Source: Aurantimonas coralicida DSM 14790 (GTDB lineage: Bacteria > Pseudomonadota > Alphaproteobacteria > Rhizobiales > Rhizobiaceae). From it: a stretch of DNA of 64,000 bases. Position 1 is the stretch's first letter; each line of letters begins with the position of its first letter. Position numbers and translations under genes: made by a program. The notes beneath the pieces were generated by a model that ran no database searches, had not been told where the DNA came from, and saw nothing but the letters and a program-made list of their open reading frames with translations. Shown one piece after another: positions 21,712-30,518 of the stretch. The DNA lies in NCBI RefSeq assembly GCF_000421645.1, contig NZ_ATXK01000004.1:248001-312000 (forward strand). Reading direction: 5' to 3'.

Positions 21712-21925
21712 GGGTTCCGCGATCCCGTGAAGCCTTCGCCATCGGTAACAGGTGGCGCCAGCCGGTCAAAGGCCGTCGGCCGGAAAACCGCCGAATCGGC
21801 TGATTCCCGCCGCGCAGCCGGGTTTTCGGCGCCTGGCCGTCGGACGTGTGTCGCGGTTTCTTTTGGATAGCGCGTAAGCGGCTGGCAACATTGGCCTTTC
21901 GAGGCCGCGCAAATGGGCGCTGCAA

Positions 21926-21954
21926 TTGCTCCTGCGGGCTGTTCGGGCTATAGG
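21926..21954 (+). promoter_or_regulatory. Candidate gyrA promoter
   Basis: TTGCTC (21926-21931) and TATAGG (21949-21954) are spaced by 17 bp and end 35 bp before the gyrA TTG start. The rest of the 278-bp marC-gyrA gap shows only short inverted repeats. Confidence 0.45.
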
Positions 21955-21989
21955 CAGAACACGAATTTTGAGTCAATCGGGACACAGTC

Positions 21990-24833
21990 TTGGCCGAAGA
22001 CGACATCACGACGCCGCCGGAGCGACCCACCGGTATCGATTCCATCTCGATCATCGAGGAAATGCAGCGCAGCTATCTCGATTACGCCATGAGCGTGATC
22101 GTCAGCCGTGCGCTTCCCGATGTGCGCGACGGACTGAAGCCGGTGCACCGGCGCATCCTCTACGCGATGCACGGCATGGGCCTGACCTTCAACCGACCGT
22201 ACCGCAAGTCTGCCGGTGTCGTCGGTGAGGTGATGGGTAAGTACCATCCGCACGGCGATTCCTCCATCTACGACGCCTTGGTCCGCATGGCGCAGGACTG
22301 GTCGCTGCGCGCGCCGCTCATCGAGGGGCAGGGCAATTTCGGCTCGATCGACGGCGATCCGCCGGCGGCCATGCGCTACACCGAGACGCGTCTCTACAAG
22401 GTGTCGGAGGCGCTGCTCGCCGACATCGACAAGGAAACCGTCAACTTCCAGGACAATTACGACGGTCGCGAGCAGGAGCCGGTCGTCCTGCCGGCGCGGT
22501 TCCCGAACCTCCTCGTCAACGGCTCCGGCGGCATCGCCGTCGGCATGGCGACGAACATCCCGCCGCACAATCTCGGCGAGATCGTCGATGGCTGCGTGGC
22601 GATGATCGACAATCCGGCGATCACGCTGGAAGAGCTGATGGGCTTCATTCCGGGGCCCGACTTCCCCACCGGCGCCATCGTCCTGGGCCGTGCGGGCATC
22701 CTGTCGGCCTATTCGACCGGTCGCGGCTCCATCCTGATGCGCGGCAAGGCGCATGTCGAGCCAATGCGCAACGATCGCGAGGCGATCGTCATCACCGAGG
22801 TGCCGTTCCAGGTCAACAAGTCGACGATGATCGAGAAGATGGCCGATCTGGTCCGCGAGAAGCGGATCGAGGGCATCTCCGACATTCGCGACGAGAGTGA
22901 CCGCGACGGCTACCGCGTGGTCGTCGAGCTGAAGCGCGACGCGTCGTCCGACGTCATCCTCAACCAGCTCTACCGCTTCACCCCATTGCAGACGACCTTC
23001 GGCGCCAACATGGTCGCACTGAATGGCGGCCGGCCCGAGCAGATGACGCTGCCCGACATGCTGTCGGCCTTCATCTCGTTCCGCGAGGAAGTGGTCAACC
23101 GGCGCACCAAGTACCTGCTGCGCAAGGCGCGCGAGCGCGCCCATGTCCTCGTTGGCCTGGCCATCGCCGTCGCCAATATCGACGAGGTGATCAAGCTGAT
23201 CCGGGCTGCGCCCGATCCGGCGACCGCCCGCGAGCAGTTGATGACCCGCGCCTGGGAAGCCAAGGACGTGGCGCCGCTGATCCGGCTGATCGACGATCCG
23301 CGCCACCGCATCACCGAAGAGGGCACCTATCGTCTGTCTGAGGCACAGGCGCGCGCCATTCTCGACCTGCGCTTGCAGCGCCTGACGGCGCTTGGCCGCG
23401 ACGAGATCGGCGACGAGCTGAACAAGATCGGCGAGGAGATCCGGGAATATCTGGAGATCCTGTCGTCGCGCGTCCGCGTGCGCGAGATCATCAAGGAAGA
23501 GCTGATCGCGGTCCGCGACGAATTCGCGACGCCGCGCCGTACCGAGCTCTCCGAGGGCGCGGCGGACATGGACGACGAGGACCTGATCCCGCGCGAGGAT
23601 ATGGTCGTCACCGTGAGCCATGGCGGCTACATCAAGCGCGTACCGCTGGCGACCTACCGGTCGCAACGTCGCGGCGGCAAGGGCCGCGCCGGCATGTCGC
23701 TGAAGAACGACGAGGATTCGGTCACCCGGCTGTTCGTCGCCAACACCCATACGCCGGTGCTGTTCTTCTCGTCGCGCGGCATCGTCTACAAGGAGAAGGT
23801 CTGGCGGCTGCCGCTGGCCTCGCCGCAGTCGCGCGGCAAGGCGCTGATCAACATGCTGCCGCTGGAAAAGGGCGAGCGGATCACCTCGATCCTGCCGCTG
23901 CCGAGCGATCCGGACGCGGCCGCCGAGCTGAACGTCATGTTCGCCACCACCCGCGGCACGGTGCGCCGGAACAAGCTGTCCGACTTCACCCAGGTCAACC
24001 GCAACGGCAAGATCGCCATGAAGCTCGACGAGGACGGCGACGAGATCCTTGCCGTCGCGACGTGCTCGGAGGACGACGACGTTCTTCTGACCGCGGCATC
24101 GGGCCAGTGCATCCGCTTCCAGGCGACAGACGTGCGCGTCTTCGCCGGGCGTAACTCGGTCGGCGTGCGCGGCATCTCGCTGGGCGAGGGCGACCGGGTC
24201 ATCTCCATGGCGATCCTGCGCCATGTCGATGCGACCCCGGCCGAGCGCGCCTCCTATCTGAAGATGCGCCGTGCCGTCGAAGGCGCGTCCGACGCCGATC
24301 TCACCGCAGAACCGACAGTCGAGGAAGAGGGCGCCGGTGACGTCGCCATCGATCAGGAGCGCTACGCCTATCTGAGCGCCGCCGAGGAGATGATCCTCAC
24401 GGTCAGCGAGTTCGGCTACGGCAAGCGGTCGTCGTCCTACGAGTTCCGGGTGATCGGCCGTGGCGGCAAGGGCATCCGTGCCACCGACACGAGCCGGGCC
24501 TCCGAGATCGGCCAGCTCATGGCCGGCTTCCCGGTGGAGAGCGGCGACCAGATCCTGCTGGTTACCGATCGTGGCCAGCTCATCCGCGTGCCGGTCGAGG
24601 GCATTCGCACTGCCGGCCGCGCCACCCGCGGCGTCACCATCTTCAAGACGGCCGACGGAGAGCGCGTCGTCTCGGTCGAGCGCATTCCCGATCAGGGCGC
24701 CGACGAGGCGGGTGAAGCCGAGGCGGACACGATCGATGGAAACATCGAAGACGGTGGCATCGACGGTTCGACGCCGGATGACGCGGGGCCGGACGACGCG
24801 GCTCCCGACGGTGATGTTCCGCCGCAGGAATAG
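21990..24833 (+). CDS. gyrA: DNA gyrase subunit A
   Basis: Breakage-reunion subunit of gyrase. It starts at TTG 21990 ([15 protein letters not shown]). The active-site Tyr lies in AAMRYTE. The quinolone region reads [19 protein letters not shown] with the sensitive-type Ser and Asp at positions equivalent to E. coli 83 and 87. The GyrA box [12 protein letters not shown] and beta-pinwheel repeats follow. At 947 aa it is longer than E. coli GyrA: there is an acidic insertion in the pinwheel (around residues 750-790) and an Asp/Glu-rich tail from about 905, as in many alphaproteobacteria. Confidence 0.97.
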   Translation: MAEDDITTPPERPTGIDSISIIEEMQRSYLDYAMSVIVSRALPDVRDGLKPVHRRILYAMHGMGLTFNRPYRKSAGVVGEVMGKYHPHGDSSIYDALVRMAQDWSLRAPLIEGQGNFGSIDGDPPAAMRYTETRLYKVSEALLADIDKETVNFQDNYDGREQEPVVLPARFPNLLVNGSGGIAVGMATNIPPHNLGEIVDGCVAMIDNPAITLEELMGFIPGPDFPTGAIVLGRAGILSAYSTGRGSILMRGKAHVEPMRNDREAIVITEVPFQVNKSTMIEKMADLVREKRIEGISDIRDESDRDGYRVVVELKRDASSDVILNQLYRFTPLQTTFGANMVALNGGRPEQMTLPDMLSAFISFREEVVNRRTKYLLRKARERAHVLVGLAIAVANIDEVIKLIRAAPDPATAREQLMTRAWEAKDVAPLIRLIDDPRHRITEEGTYRLSEAQARAILDLRLQRLTALGRDEIGDELNKIGEEIREYLEILSSRVRVREIIKEELIAVRDEFATPRRTELSEGAADMDDEDLIPREDMVVTVSHGGYIKRVPLATYRSQRRGGKGRAGMSLKNDEDSVTRLFVANTHTPVLFFSSRGIVYKEKVWRLPLASPQSRGKALINMLPLEKGERITSILPLPSDPDAAAELNVMFATTRGTVRRNKLSDFTQVNRNGKIAMKLDEDGDEILAVATCSEDDDVLLTAASGQCIRFQATDVRVFAGRNSVGVRGISLGEGDRVISMAILRHVDATPAERASYLKMRRAVEGASDADLTAEPTVEEEGAGDVAIDQERYAYLSAAEEMILTVSEFGYGKRSSSYEFRVIGRGGKGIRATDTSRASEIGQLMAGFPVESGDQILLVTDRGQLIRVPVEGIRTAGRATRGVTIFKTADGERVVSVERIPDQGADEAGEAEADTIDGNIEDGGIDGSTPDDAGPDDAAPDGDVPPQE

Positions 24834-24854
24834 CGCCGCCACTTGGCCAACGAA

Positions 24855-24891
24855 AAAAGGACTGTCGCGATGGTGTCGCGGCAGTCCTTTT
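24855..24891 (+). terminator. gyrA terminator
   Basis: A 16-bp stem, AAAAGGACTGTCGCGA with TCGCGGCAGTCCTTTT (one G-T), and a five-base loop lie 21 bp after the gyrA stop. The terminal T run makes it a strong intrinsic terminator. Confidence 0.87.
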
Positions 24892-24981
24892 CGCATCGGG
24901 GCTCGGCTACAGGCCGGCCCGTTCCTCGCTTGCTCCAGAACCCGTGCTTCGACAGCCGGCTCCGTCGGCGGTCGAACCGGC

Positions 24982-25110
24982 TCAGCGCATGGTGCGGGTG
25001 CGATTGGCGGTCACGCGGAGGCGCTGCGCCTGGGATTCATTGTGCAGGGTGATCGCGGTCGCCGTTGCGAGGGTGACGACCATGGCGATGGACAGGGCGA
25101 AGACCAGCAT
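24982..25110 (-). CDS. Small single-span membrane peptide (42 aa)
   Basis: A 42-codon ORF, ATG at 25110 to TGA at 24982. A good ribosome site GGAG sits seven bases upstream. Residues 2-22 are a hydrophobic helix (LVFALSIAMVVTLATATAIT), followed by a short basic tail, HNESQAQRLRVTANRTRTMR. This architecture matches the many small inner-membrane peptides annotated as hypothetical in Rhizobiales. It is flanked by the gyrA terminator and the coaD promoter region and so is a free-standing gene. Function unknown. Confidence 0.65.
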   Translation of the reverse strand: MLVFALSIAMVVTLATATAITLHNESQAQRLRVTANRTRTMR

Positions 25111-25270
25111 CGTGTTTCTCCATTATTCGACTTGACAACGGACCGCGTTGCAATTCGTTCCAGATAGCAGCGTTTCGCTGAACGATGCCGGAAGCCGTGG
25201 TTCATCATCCGTTCATCGGCGGGCGGTCCGCGGCGTCTTACGGATGCCGCATGAGAGGGGACAGGACGAC

Positions 25271-25753
25271 ATGACACGCGCCTTCTATCCGGGGTCGTTC
25301 GACCCGATGACCAACGGCCATCTCGACATTCTACGCCAGGCGCTGGCGGTCTTCGACGCGGTGATCGTCGGCATCGGCGTGCATCCGGGCAAGACGCCGA
25401 TGTTCAGCTTCGACGAGCGGGCGCGGCTGATCGCCAACTGCGTTGGCGGCACGTCGGAGGCCGAGCTGCATGTCGTCGCGTTCGACAACCTGGCTGTCGA
25501 TGCGGCGGTCGAGGCCGGCGCGACGGCGATCGTGCGCGGCCTGCGCGACGGGACCGACCTGAATTACGAGATGCAGATGTCGGGCATGAACGGCGTCATG
25601 CGGCCCGAGGTGACGACCGTGTTCTTTCCCGCGTCGCCTGCGACGAGGCCCATAACCGCCACATTGGTTCGGCAGATCGCCCGCATGGGAGGGGACGTGA
25701 GTGCGTTCGTTCCTGCCAATGTCGCCGAGGCGATACGAGGAAAGACCGCCTGA
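25271..25753 (+). CDS. coaD: Pantetheine-phosphate adenylyltransferase
   Basis: Fourth step of coenzyme A synthesis: ATP plus 4'-phosphopantetheine gives dephospho-CoA. 160 aa, normal for CoaD. Residues 1-17 contain the nucleotidyltransferase T/HxGH motif ([15 protein letters not shown]), and the C-terminal part has [12 protein letters not shown]. In the ISSTLVR-like segment the sequence reads [11 protein letters not shown]. The ATG at 25271 begins the conserved domain. The cyclophilin gene at 25791 follows 37 bp after the stop and is probably in the same transcript. Confidence 0.96.
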   Translation: MTRAFYPGSFDPMTNGHLDILRQALAVFDAVIVGIGVHPGKTPMFSFDERARLIANCVGGTSEAELHVVAFDNLAVDAAVEAGATAIVRGLRDGTDLNYEMQMSGMNGVMRPEVTTVFFPASPATRPITATLVRQIARMGGDVSAFVPANVAEAIRGKTA

Positions 25754-25790
25754 CGCCGAGCGCAGGCGCGAGAGCTGGAGTAAGTCCGAC

Positions 25791-26348
25791 ATGAAGATTT
25801 TCGCATCGCTGGGACTGGCCGTTTCCCTGGCCGCCACCGCCTTTGCCATGCCTGCTGGCGCCCAGTCGTCCGATCCGGACAACATGCTGGTGATCACCAC
25901 CAAGAATGGCGACATCGACATCCAGCTGCGGCCCGACCTCGCCCCCAGCCATGTCGAGCGGATCAAGGAACTCGCAAAGGAAGGCTTTTATGACGGCGTC
26001 GTCTTCCACCGCGTCATCGACGGCTTCATGGCCCAGACCGGCGATCCCACGGGCACCGGCATGGGCGGCTCCGACAAGCCTGACCTGAAGGCGGAGTTCT
26101 CGGACGAGACCTTCGACCGCGGCACCGTCGGCATGGCGCGCTCGCAGGACCCGAACTCGGCCAATTCGCAGTTCTTCATCATGCTCGCCGACGGCGACTT
26201 CCTCGACGGCCAGTACACCGTGGTCGGCGACGTCGTCTCGGGCATGGAGACCGTCGACGCCATCAAGAAGGGCGATCCGGCCCAGAACGGTTCGGTCGAC
26301 GAGCCCGACGCGATGGTCAAGGTCACCGTCGGCGGCGACGCCGGCTGA
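25791..26348 (+). CDS. Periplasmic peptidyl-prolyl cis-trans isomerase (cyclophilin)
   Basis: Cyclophilin-type prolyl isomerase (185 aa). A Sec signal peptide occupies residues 1-23 or so (MKIFASLGLAVSLAATAFA...), so it acts in the periplasm. The domain carries [20 protein letters not shown], the [14 protein letters not shown] loop, and SQFFIMLADGDFLDGQYTVV. Trp is replaced at the usual cyclosporin-contact position, as in most bacterial forms. A second, cytoplasmic paralogue follows at 26475; a 53-bp stretch is identical in both genes. A terminator-like hairpin lies between them. Confidence 0.93.
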   Translation: MKIFASLGLAVSLAATAFAMPAGAQSSDPDNMLVITTKNGDIDIQLRPDLAPSHVERIKELAKEGFYDGVVFHRVIDGFMAQTGDPTGTGMGGSDKPDLKAEFSDETFDRGTVGMARSQDPNSANSQFFIMLADGDFLDGQYTVVGDVVSGMETVDAIKKGDPAQNGSVDEPDAMVKVTVGGDAG

Positions 26349-26417
26349 GGTTGACGCTCCCGCGGTTCGCCCGAGGCTTGTGCCAACAGGCGAATCCGCC
26401 CAAGTAAGGGCATGAAT

Positions 26418-26448
26418 GGCGGTTCCGGTGATCGGAGCCGCCTGTTTT
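26418..26448 (+). terminator. Terminator or attenuator between the two cyclophilin genes
   Basis: GGCGGTTCCG-GTGAT-CGGAGCCGCC (ten-bp stem, one G-T) is followed by TGTTTT. It ends 26 bp before the downstream ATG, so it could limit read-through into the second cyclophilin gene or act in its leader. Confidence 0.65.
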
Positions 26449-26474
26449 GCATGTTTGAATCGAAGGAGAACGAG

Positions 26475-26945
26475 ATGGCCTACGACAATCCGGAAGATAC
26501 GCTGGTCCTCGAGACGACCAAGGGCCAGGTGGTCATCAAGCTGCGGCCCGATCTGGCTCCGAACCATGTCGCCCGCGTCAAGGAACTGGCCCGCGAAGGC
26601 TTCTACGACGGCGTCGTCTTCCACCGCGTCATCGACGGCTTCATGGCCCAGACCGGCGACCCGACGGGCACCGGTGCCGGCGGCTCCGACAAGCCGGACC
26701 TGCGCGCCGAGTTCTCCGCCGAGCCGCACAAGCGTGGCACGGTGTCCGCGGCCCGTACCGCCAACCCGAACTCCGCCAACTCGCAGTTCTACATCTGCTT
26801 CGACCGCGCGCCGTGGCTCGACCGCCAGTACAGCGTCTGGGGCGAGGTCATCGAGGGCATGGACAACGTCGACAAGATCAAGAAGGGCGAGCCGGTCCAA
26901 GATCCGGACTCCATCACCACCATGCGCGTCGCAGCCGACCTCTAG
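26475..26945 (+). CDS. ppiB: Cytoplasmic peptidyl-prolyl cis-trans isomerase (cyclophilin)
   Basis: Cyclophilin-type prolyl isomerase of 156 aa without a signal peptide ([20 protein letters not shown]), so cytoplasmic. It carries the same [20 protein letters not shown] active-site block as its upstream paralogue and ends in the expected [21 protein letters not shown], with the Trp that the upstream paralogue lacks. The ATG at 26475 has GGAG seven bases upstream; an earlier in-frame ATG at 26412 would have to translate through the terminator hairpin. queA begins 20 bp downstream. Confidence 0.95.
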   Translation: MAYDNPEDTLVLETTKGQVVIKLRPDLAPNHVARVKELAREGFYDGVVFHRVIDGFMAQTGDPTGTGAGGSDKPDLRAEFSAEPHKRGTVSAARTANPNSANSQFYICFDRAPWLDRQYSVWGEVIEGMDNVDKIKKGEPVQDPDSITTMRVAADL

Positions 26946-26965
26946 GCCCGGCGACACGATCCGGC

Positions 26966-28057
26966 ATGCGCGTCGACCTGTTCGATTTCGAGCTGCCGCC
27001 GGAGCGGATCGCGCTCCGGCCGGTCTCTCCGCGTGAGAGCGCGCGCCTGCTCTGCGTCGATCCGGCCGGTGGGCTGGCCGATCAGACGGTCGGCGACCTG
27101 CCGTCGCTGCTGACGCCGGGCGACGTCCTGGTCTTCAACGACACGAAGGTGATCCCGGCGCAGCTCGAAGGGCTGCGCCGGCGCCCGGGCTCGGTGGAGG
27201 GCGAGGGCGTCGCCCAGATCTCCGCCACCCTGCACATGCGCGAGGCGCCGGATCGCTGGCTGGCCTTCGTGCGGCCCGGCAAGCGGGTCAAGATCGGCGA
27301 CCGCATCGCCTTCGGCCATGGCGGCAATGCCTGCCTCGCAGGCACGCTGGAAGCCACGGTGGAAACCCGCGGCGAGGGCGGCGAAGCCTCGCTGCGTTTC
27401 GACCTGTCCGGCCCGGCGCTGGACGAGGCGATTGCTGCCGTCGGGCATATTCCCTTGCCGCCCTATATCGCCTCGAAGCGTCCCGACGATTCCCAGGACC
27501 GCACCGACTACCAGACCGTCTATGCCCGCGAGGACGGCGCCGTCGCGGCGCCCACGGCGGGACTGCATTTCACTCCCGATCTGTTCGCGCGCCTTGCCGC
27601 CCGCGATATCGCCACCGAATATCTGACGCTGCATGTGGGCGCGGGCACGTTCCTGCCGGTCAAGGCCGAGGACACCGCCGACCATCGCATGCACAGCGAG
27701 ATCGGCCGCGTCACCGAGGAGAGCGCCGAACGGCTGAACGCGGCGCGCCGCGAGGGCCGGCGCATCGTGTCCGTCGGAACGACGTCGCTGCGGCTCCTGG
27801 AGAGCGCGGCCGACGTCGAGGGCACGATCCGGCCCTTTTCCGACCCCACCGACATCTTCATCACGCCGGGCTACCGCTTCCGGGCCGTCGACCGGCTGAT
27901 GACCAATTTCCACCTGCCGCGCTCGACCCTGTTCATGCTGGTCAGCGCATTCAGCGGGATCGACACGATGAAATCCGCCTACGCCCACGCCATCGCCAAT
28001 GAGTATCGCTTCTATTCGTATGGCGACGCCTGCCTGCTCGACCGGGCCACGGCATGA
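26966..28057 (+). CDS. queA: S-adenosylmethionine:tRNA ribosyltransferase-isomerase
   Basis: Converts preQ1-tRNA to epoxyqueuosine-tRNA using the ribosyl part of SAM. 363 aa, with [19 protein letters not shown] at the N-terminus, the [11 protein letters not shown] segment, [27 protein letters not shown] and the C-terminal [16 protein letters not shown] signature. Its stop overlaps the tgt start by four bases (ATGA, 28054-28057), so the two queuosine genes are translationally coupled. Confidence 0.96.
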   Translation: MRVDLFDFELPPERIALRPVSPRESARLLCVDPAGGLADQTVGDLPSLLTPGDVLVFNDTKVIPAQLEGLRRRPGSVEGEGVAQISATLHMREAPDRWLAFVRPGKRVKIGDRIAFGHGGNACLAGTLEATVETRGEGGEASLRFDLSGPALDEAIAAVGHIPLPPYIASKRPDDSQDRTDYQTVYAREDGAVAAPTAGLHFTPDLFARLAARDIATEYLTLHVGAGTFLPVKAEDTADHRMHSEIGRVTEESAERLNAARREGRRIVSVGTTSLRLLESAADVEGTIRPFSDPTDIFITPGYRFRAVDRLMTNFHLPRSTLFMLVSAFSGIDTMKSAYAHAIANEYRFYSYGDACLLDRATA

Positions 28058-29187
28058 GCGACACCTTCCAGTTCAAGCTGATCGCCACCGACGGCAAGGC
28101 CCGGCGCGGCGTGATCACCATGCCGCGCGGCGAGGTGCGCACGCCGGCCTTCATGCCGGTCGGCACCGCCGGCACGGTCAAGGCGATGTATCTCGACCAG
28201 GTGCGGGAGCTCGGCTCCGACATCATCCTCGGCAATGTCTACCATCTGATGCTGCGGCCCGGCGCCGAGCGCGTCGCCCGGCTGGGCGGCCTTCACGATT
28301 TCGCACTCTGGCCGCATCCGATCCTGACCGATTCGGGCGGCTTCCAGGTGATGTCGCTCGCCAGCCTGCGCGAGCTCGACGAGACGGGCGTGCGGTTCCG
28401 TTCGCATATCGACGGCTCGAAGCACGAGCTGACACCCGAACGCTCGATCGAGATCCAGGGACTTCTGGATTCCGACATCCAGATGCAGCTCGACGAATGC
28501 ATCCGCCTGCCGGCGGAGCGCGCAGAGATCGAGCGCGCCATGGAAATGTCGCTGCGCTGGGCCGAGCGGTCGGCGAAGGCCTTCGGCAACCAGCCGGGCA
28601 AGGCGATGTTCGGCATCGTCCAGGGCGGTGACCTGATCGACATGCGGGTCCGTTCGGCCGAACGGCTGGCGGCGATGGATCTCAAGGGCTACGCGGTCGG
28701 CGGACTGGCGGTCGGCGAGCCACAGGACGTGATGCTGGCGACCCTCGACGAGACGCTGCCGGTGATGCCGGTGGAAAAGCCGCGCTACCTGATGGGCGTC
28801 GGCACGCCGGACGACATCCTGCAGTCGGTGGCACGGGGCATCGACATGTTCGATTGCGTTATGCCGACCCGGGCGGGTCGCCACGGTCTCGCCTATACGC
28901 GCTTCGGCAAGGTCAATCTGAAGAACGCCCGCCATGCCGACGACCCGCGGCCGCTGGACGAAGCCTCCGACTGCCCGGCCTCCCGCGATTATTCGCGCGC
29001 CTATCTGCACCACCTGGTGCGCTCCAACGAGGCGCTGGCCTCGATGCTGCTGACCTGGAACAATTTGGCCTATTACCAGTCGCTGATGGCCGGCATGCGC
29101 GCGGCGATCGAGGCGGGCGGCTTCGACGATTTCGCCGCCGCCACCAAGGCCGGCTGGACGCGCGGCGACCTGCCGCCATACGGCTGA
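28054..29187 (+). CDS. tgt: tRNA-guanine transglycosylase
   Basis: Swaps G34 of GUN tRNAs for preQ1. 377 aa, the usual bacterial length. [29 protein letters not shown] (substrate Asp), [25 protein letters not shown] and [16 protein letters not shown] are intact. The zinc site is not: where E. coli Tgt has Cys302, Cys304, Cys307 and His333, the aligned residues here are Ser305, Cys307, Ser310 and Asn336. The catalytic residues are conserved, so the enzyme is probably active, with a redesigned or metal-free fold in this subdomain. Confidence 0.96.
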   Translation: MSDTFQFKLIATDGKARRGVITMPRGEVRTPAFMPVGTAGTVKAMYLDQVRELGSDIILGNVYHLMLRPGAERVARLGGLHDFALWPHPILTDSGGFQVMSLASLRELDETGVRFRSHIDGSKHELTPERSIEIQGLLDSDIQMQLDECIRLPAERAEIERAMEMSLRWAERSAKAFGNQPGKAMFGIVQGGDLIDMRVRSAERLAAMDLKGYAVGGLAVGEPQDVMLATLDETLPVMPVEKPRYLMGVGTPDDILQSVARGIDMFDCVMPTRAGRHGLAYTRFGKVNLKNARHADDPRPLDEASDCPASRDYSRAYLHHLVRSNEALASMLLTWNNLAYYQSLMAGMRAAIEAGGFDDFAAATKAGWTRGDLPPYG

Positions 29188-29227
29188 GCCGGCACAAGCA
29201 GGCGGACGGTTGCCTGTCGGTCCGAAA

Positions 29228-29650
29228 TCAGACGGCCAGATCGTCGCCCTTGCGGATCGTGCAGCCGGTGATCTTCATCGTGCCGTCCGGCTGGCGCTCC
29301 AGCGTATAGCTCGCCACCCAGCTTCGCCCGCGCGAATCGGTGAGGTTCACCTCCTGGCGGAAGCCGGAGCCCTCGGGCTTCAGTGCGCCGAAGACGGCGC
29401 TCTCGGACCGATAGACCGGGTCGTAGCCCTGCTTCACCATCGCCATGAAGGATTGCGGCGAGGGGAAGAGGGCCCGGACGTTCGGGGCTGCATGGGAATA
29501 GGCTTCGACGCCATTGCCGGCGCGAAAGGCGTCGAGCTGGGCGCCGATCGCGGCGCGGATGTCGTCGGCATCGCCGGCCGCGGCCGGCCCGGCAAATGCC
29601 GCTGTCCAGACCAATGCCGCCGCTGCGGCCGAAATCACCCGTCGTCGCAT
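29228..29650 (-). CDS. DUF4864 domain secreted protein
   Basis: 140-aa protein with a signal peptide (MRRRVISAAAAALVWTAAFA, probable cleavage near AAAGDA). The mature part matches the DUF4864 family of exported alphaproteobacterial proteins: IGAQLDAFRAGNGVEAYSHA, FPSPQSFMAMVKQGYDPVYR and a final MKITGCTIRKGDD. The fold is probably NTF2/SnoaL-like, a guess. The ATG at 29650 was chosen because the signal peptide starts there; a longer in-frame ORF exists. It is convergent with tgt. Confidence 0.85.
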   Translation of the reverse strand: MRRRVISAAAAALVWTAAFAGPAAAGDADDIRAAIGAQLDAFRAGNGVEAYSHAAPNVRALFPSPQSFMAMVKQGYDPVYRSESAVFGALKPEGSGFRQEVNLTDSRGRSWVASYTLERQPDGTMKITGCTIRKGDDLAV

Positions 29651-29760
29651 TTTGCACTCCTTTCGTCGGACCGAAAGGATCGGCCCGAACGCCGCAAGGG
29701 GGAAGCGGGCGCCACGCAACTTACCGTGAGGCTAGCCACTACACTGCGTCAGGCGACGCC

Positions 29761-29976
29761 TCAGCCGTCGTTGGCCGAGTTGAGGTCGCAGGGACGGCGG
29801 CCTTCCTCATGGGTGGCCAGTGCCGCCACGACCCGGACCGGCGCATCGGTCAGGCGCAGGTCGATCCGTAACCCGGCGGCTGCGGCGTCTTCGAGGGCAC
29901 GGTTCAGCGCATCCGCGCCGGTCTGGATCCGGTCGAGAATGTGCTGATGCTCTGGGCTTTGGGGTGCGAGGGTCAT
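29761..29976 (-). CDS. Small hypothetical protein (71 aa)
   Basis: 71-aa ORF from ATG 29976 that I do not recognise. It is helical in character, with LDRIQTGADALNRALEDAAAAG followed by a strand-like RIDLRLTDAPVRVVAALAT and a Glu/Arg/Asp-rich end. The bases GGAG directly touch the ATG, which is too close for a normal ribosome site; a TTG at 30006 in frame is the alternative. Codon usage fits the neighbours and it is on the same strand as the small genes around it. Confidence 0.45.
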   Translation of the reverse strand: MTLAPQSPEHQHILDRIQTGADALNRALEDAAAAGLRIDLRLTDAPVRVVAALATHEEGRRPCDLNSANDG

Positions 29977-30070
29977 CTCCAGTAATTGAGCGCAGACGCG
30001 GATCAAGACAAGGAGCGGCCCTTCCGATGCAGATGCCGGGTCACCGTCGGATCAGCCGGCGGGACCAGGG

Positions 30071-30094
30071 CCGGCGGGCGTCGACGCCCGCCGG
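30071..30094. repeat. Perfect 24-bp palindrome
   Basis: A 12-base arm (CCGGCGGGCGTC) is followed immediately by its exact complement. It lies 7 bp downstream of the 60-aa gene on the minus strand and may act as its terminator stem, although there is no T tract. Confidence 0.5.
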
Positions 30095-30100
30095 AAGACC

Positions 30101-30283
30101 TCAACGCTGGGTCTTGAGATAATCCTTGCCCGTGCGGGTCGGGCGCCATTTGGAATCGCGGTGCTCGATGAAGCCGAGCTGCTTGAGGTCGGGAATGAGG
30201 CCCGTCGCGGGGAGATCGACCGGCTCGCGCTTGAGCTGAACGAGCAGCGCGCGGCTCTCGGGGGTCATGCGTGGCAACGCCAT
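30101..30283 (-). CDS. Small hypothetical protein (60 aa), winged-helix-like
   Basis: 60-aa ORF, ATG at 30283 with AAGGA eight bases upstream. The sequence (MTPESRALLVQLKREPVDL..., then LIPDLKQLGFIEHRD and a final WRPTRTGKDYLKTQR) has the helix-turn-helix-wing layout of a minimal winged-helix protein in which the last arm would be a beta hairpin. This is a visual impression, not a database match. It is a single gene on the minus strand, divergent from trkH. Confidence 0.6.
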   Translation of the reverse strand: MALPRMTPESRALLVQLKREPVDLPATGLIPDLKQLGFIEHRDSKWRPTRTGKDYLKTQR

Positions 30284-30518
30284 GGAATTCGTCCTTCTTG
30301 GGAATATGCACGGTGTCGGCCTTTGCGGCCGCCAAAGCAAGGGGGCGCCATGCCGCGGCGCGGAGCCAAGGCCGTCTTCGCAAAGGGGTTTCTCCGGCGC
30401 TGACCGGCAATGGGGGCGGGCGGGCACAGGGCAGATTGCTCATCCGCGCAGGCTTGGCTAGACAATCCTATCGCTCGGCAGCCGGATCGGATGCCGCAAG
30501 CTGCTTGGGGGAGCCGGC

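Noticed and set aside
22230-22300. Quinolone-resistance changes in GyrA.
   Set aside because: Positions equivalent to E. coli Ser83 and Asp87 are Ser and Asp, the sensitive-type residues.
21948-24896. A 982-codon open frame on the minus strand opposite gyrA.
   Set aside because: It is the antisense shadow of a real gene in GC-rich DNA. The translated product has no domain pattern, is rich in Asp/Arg/His, and gyrA on the other strand is certain.
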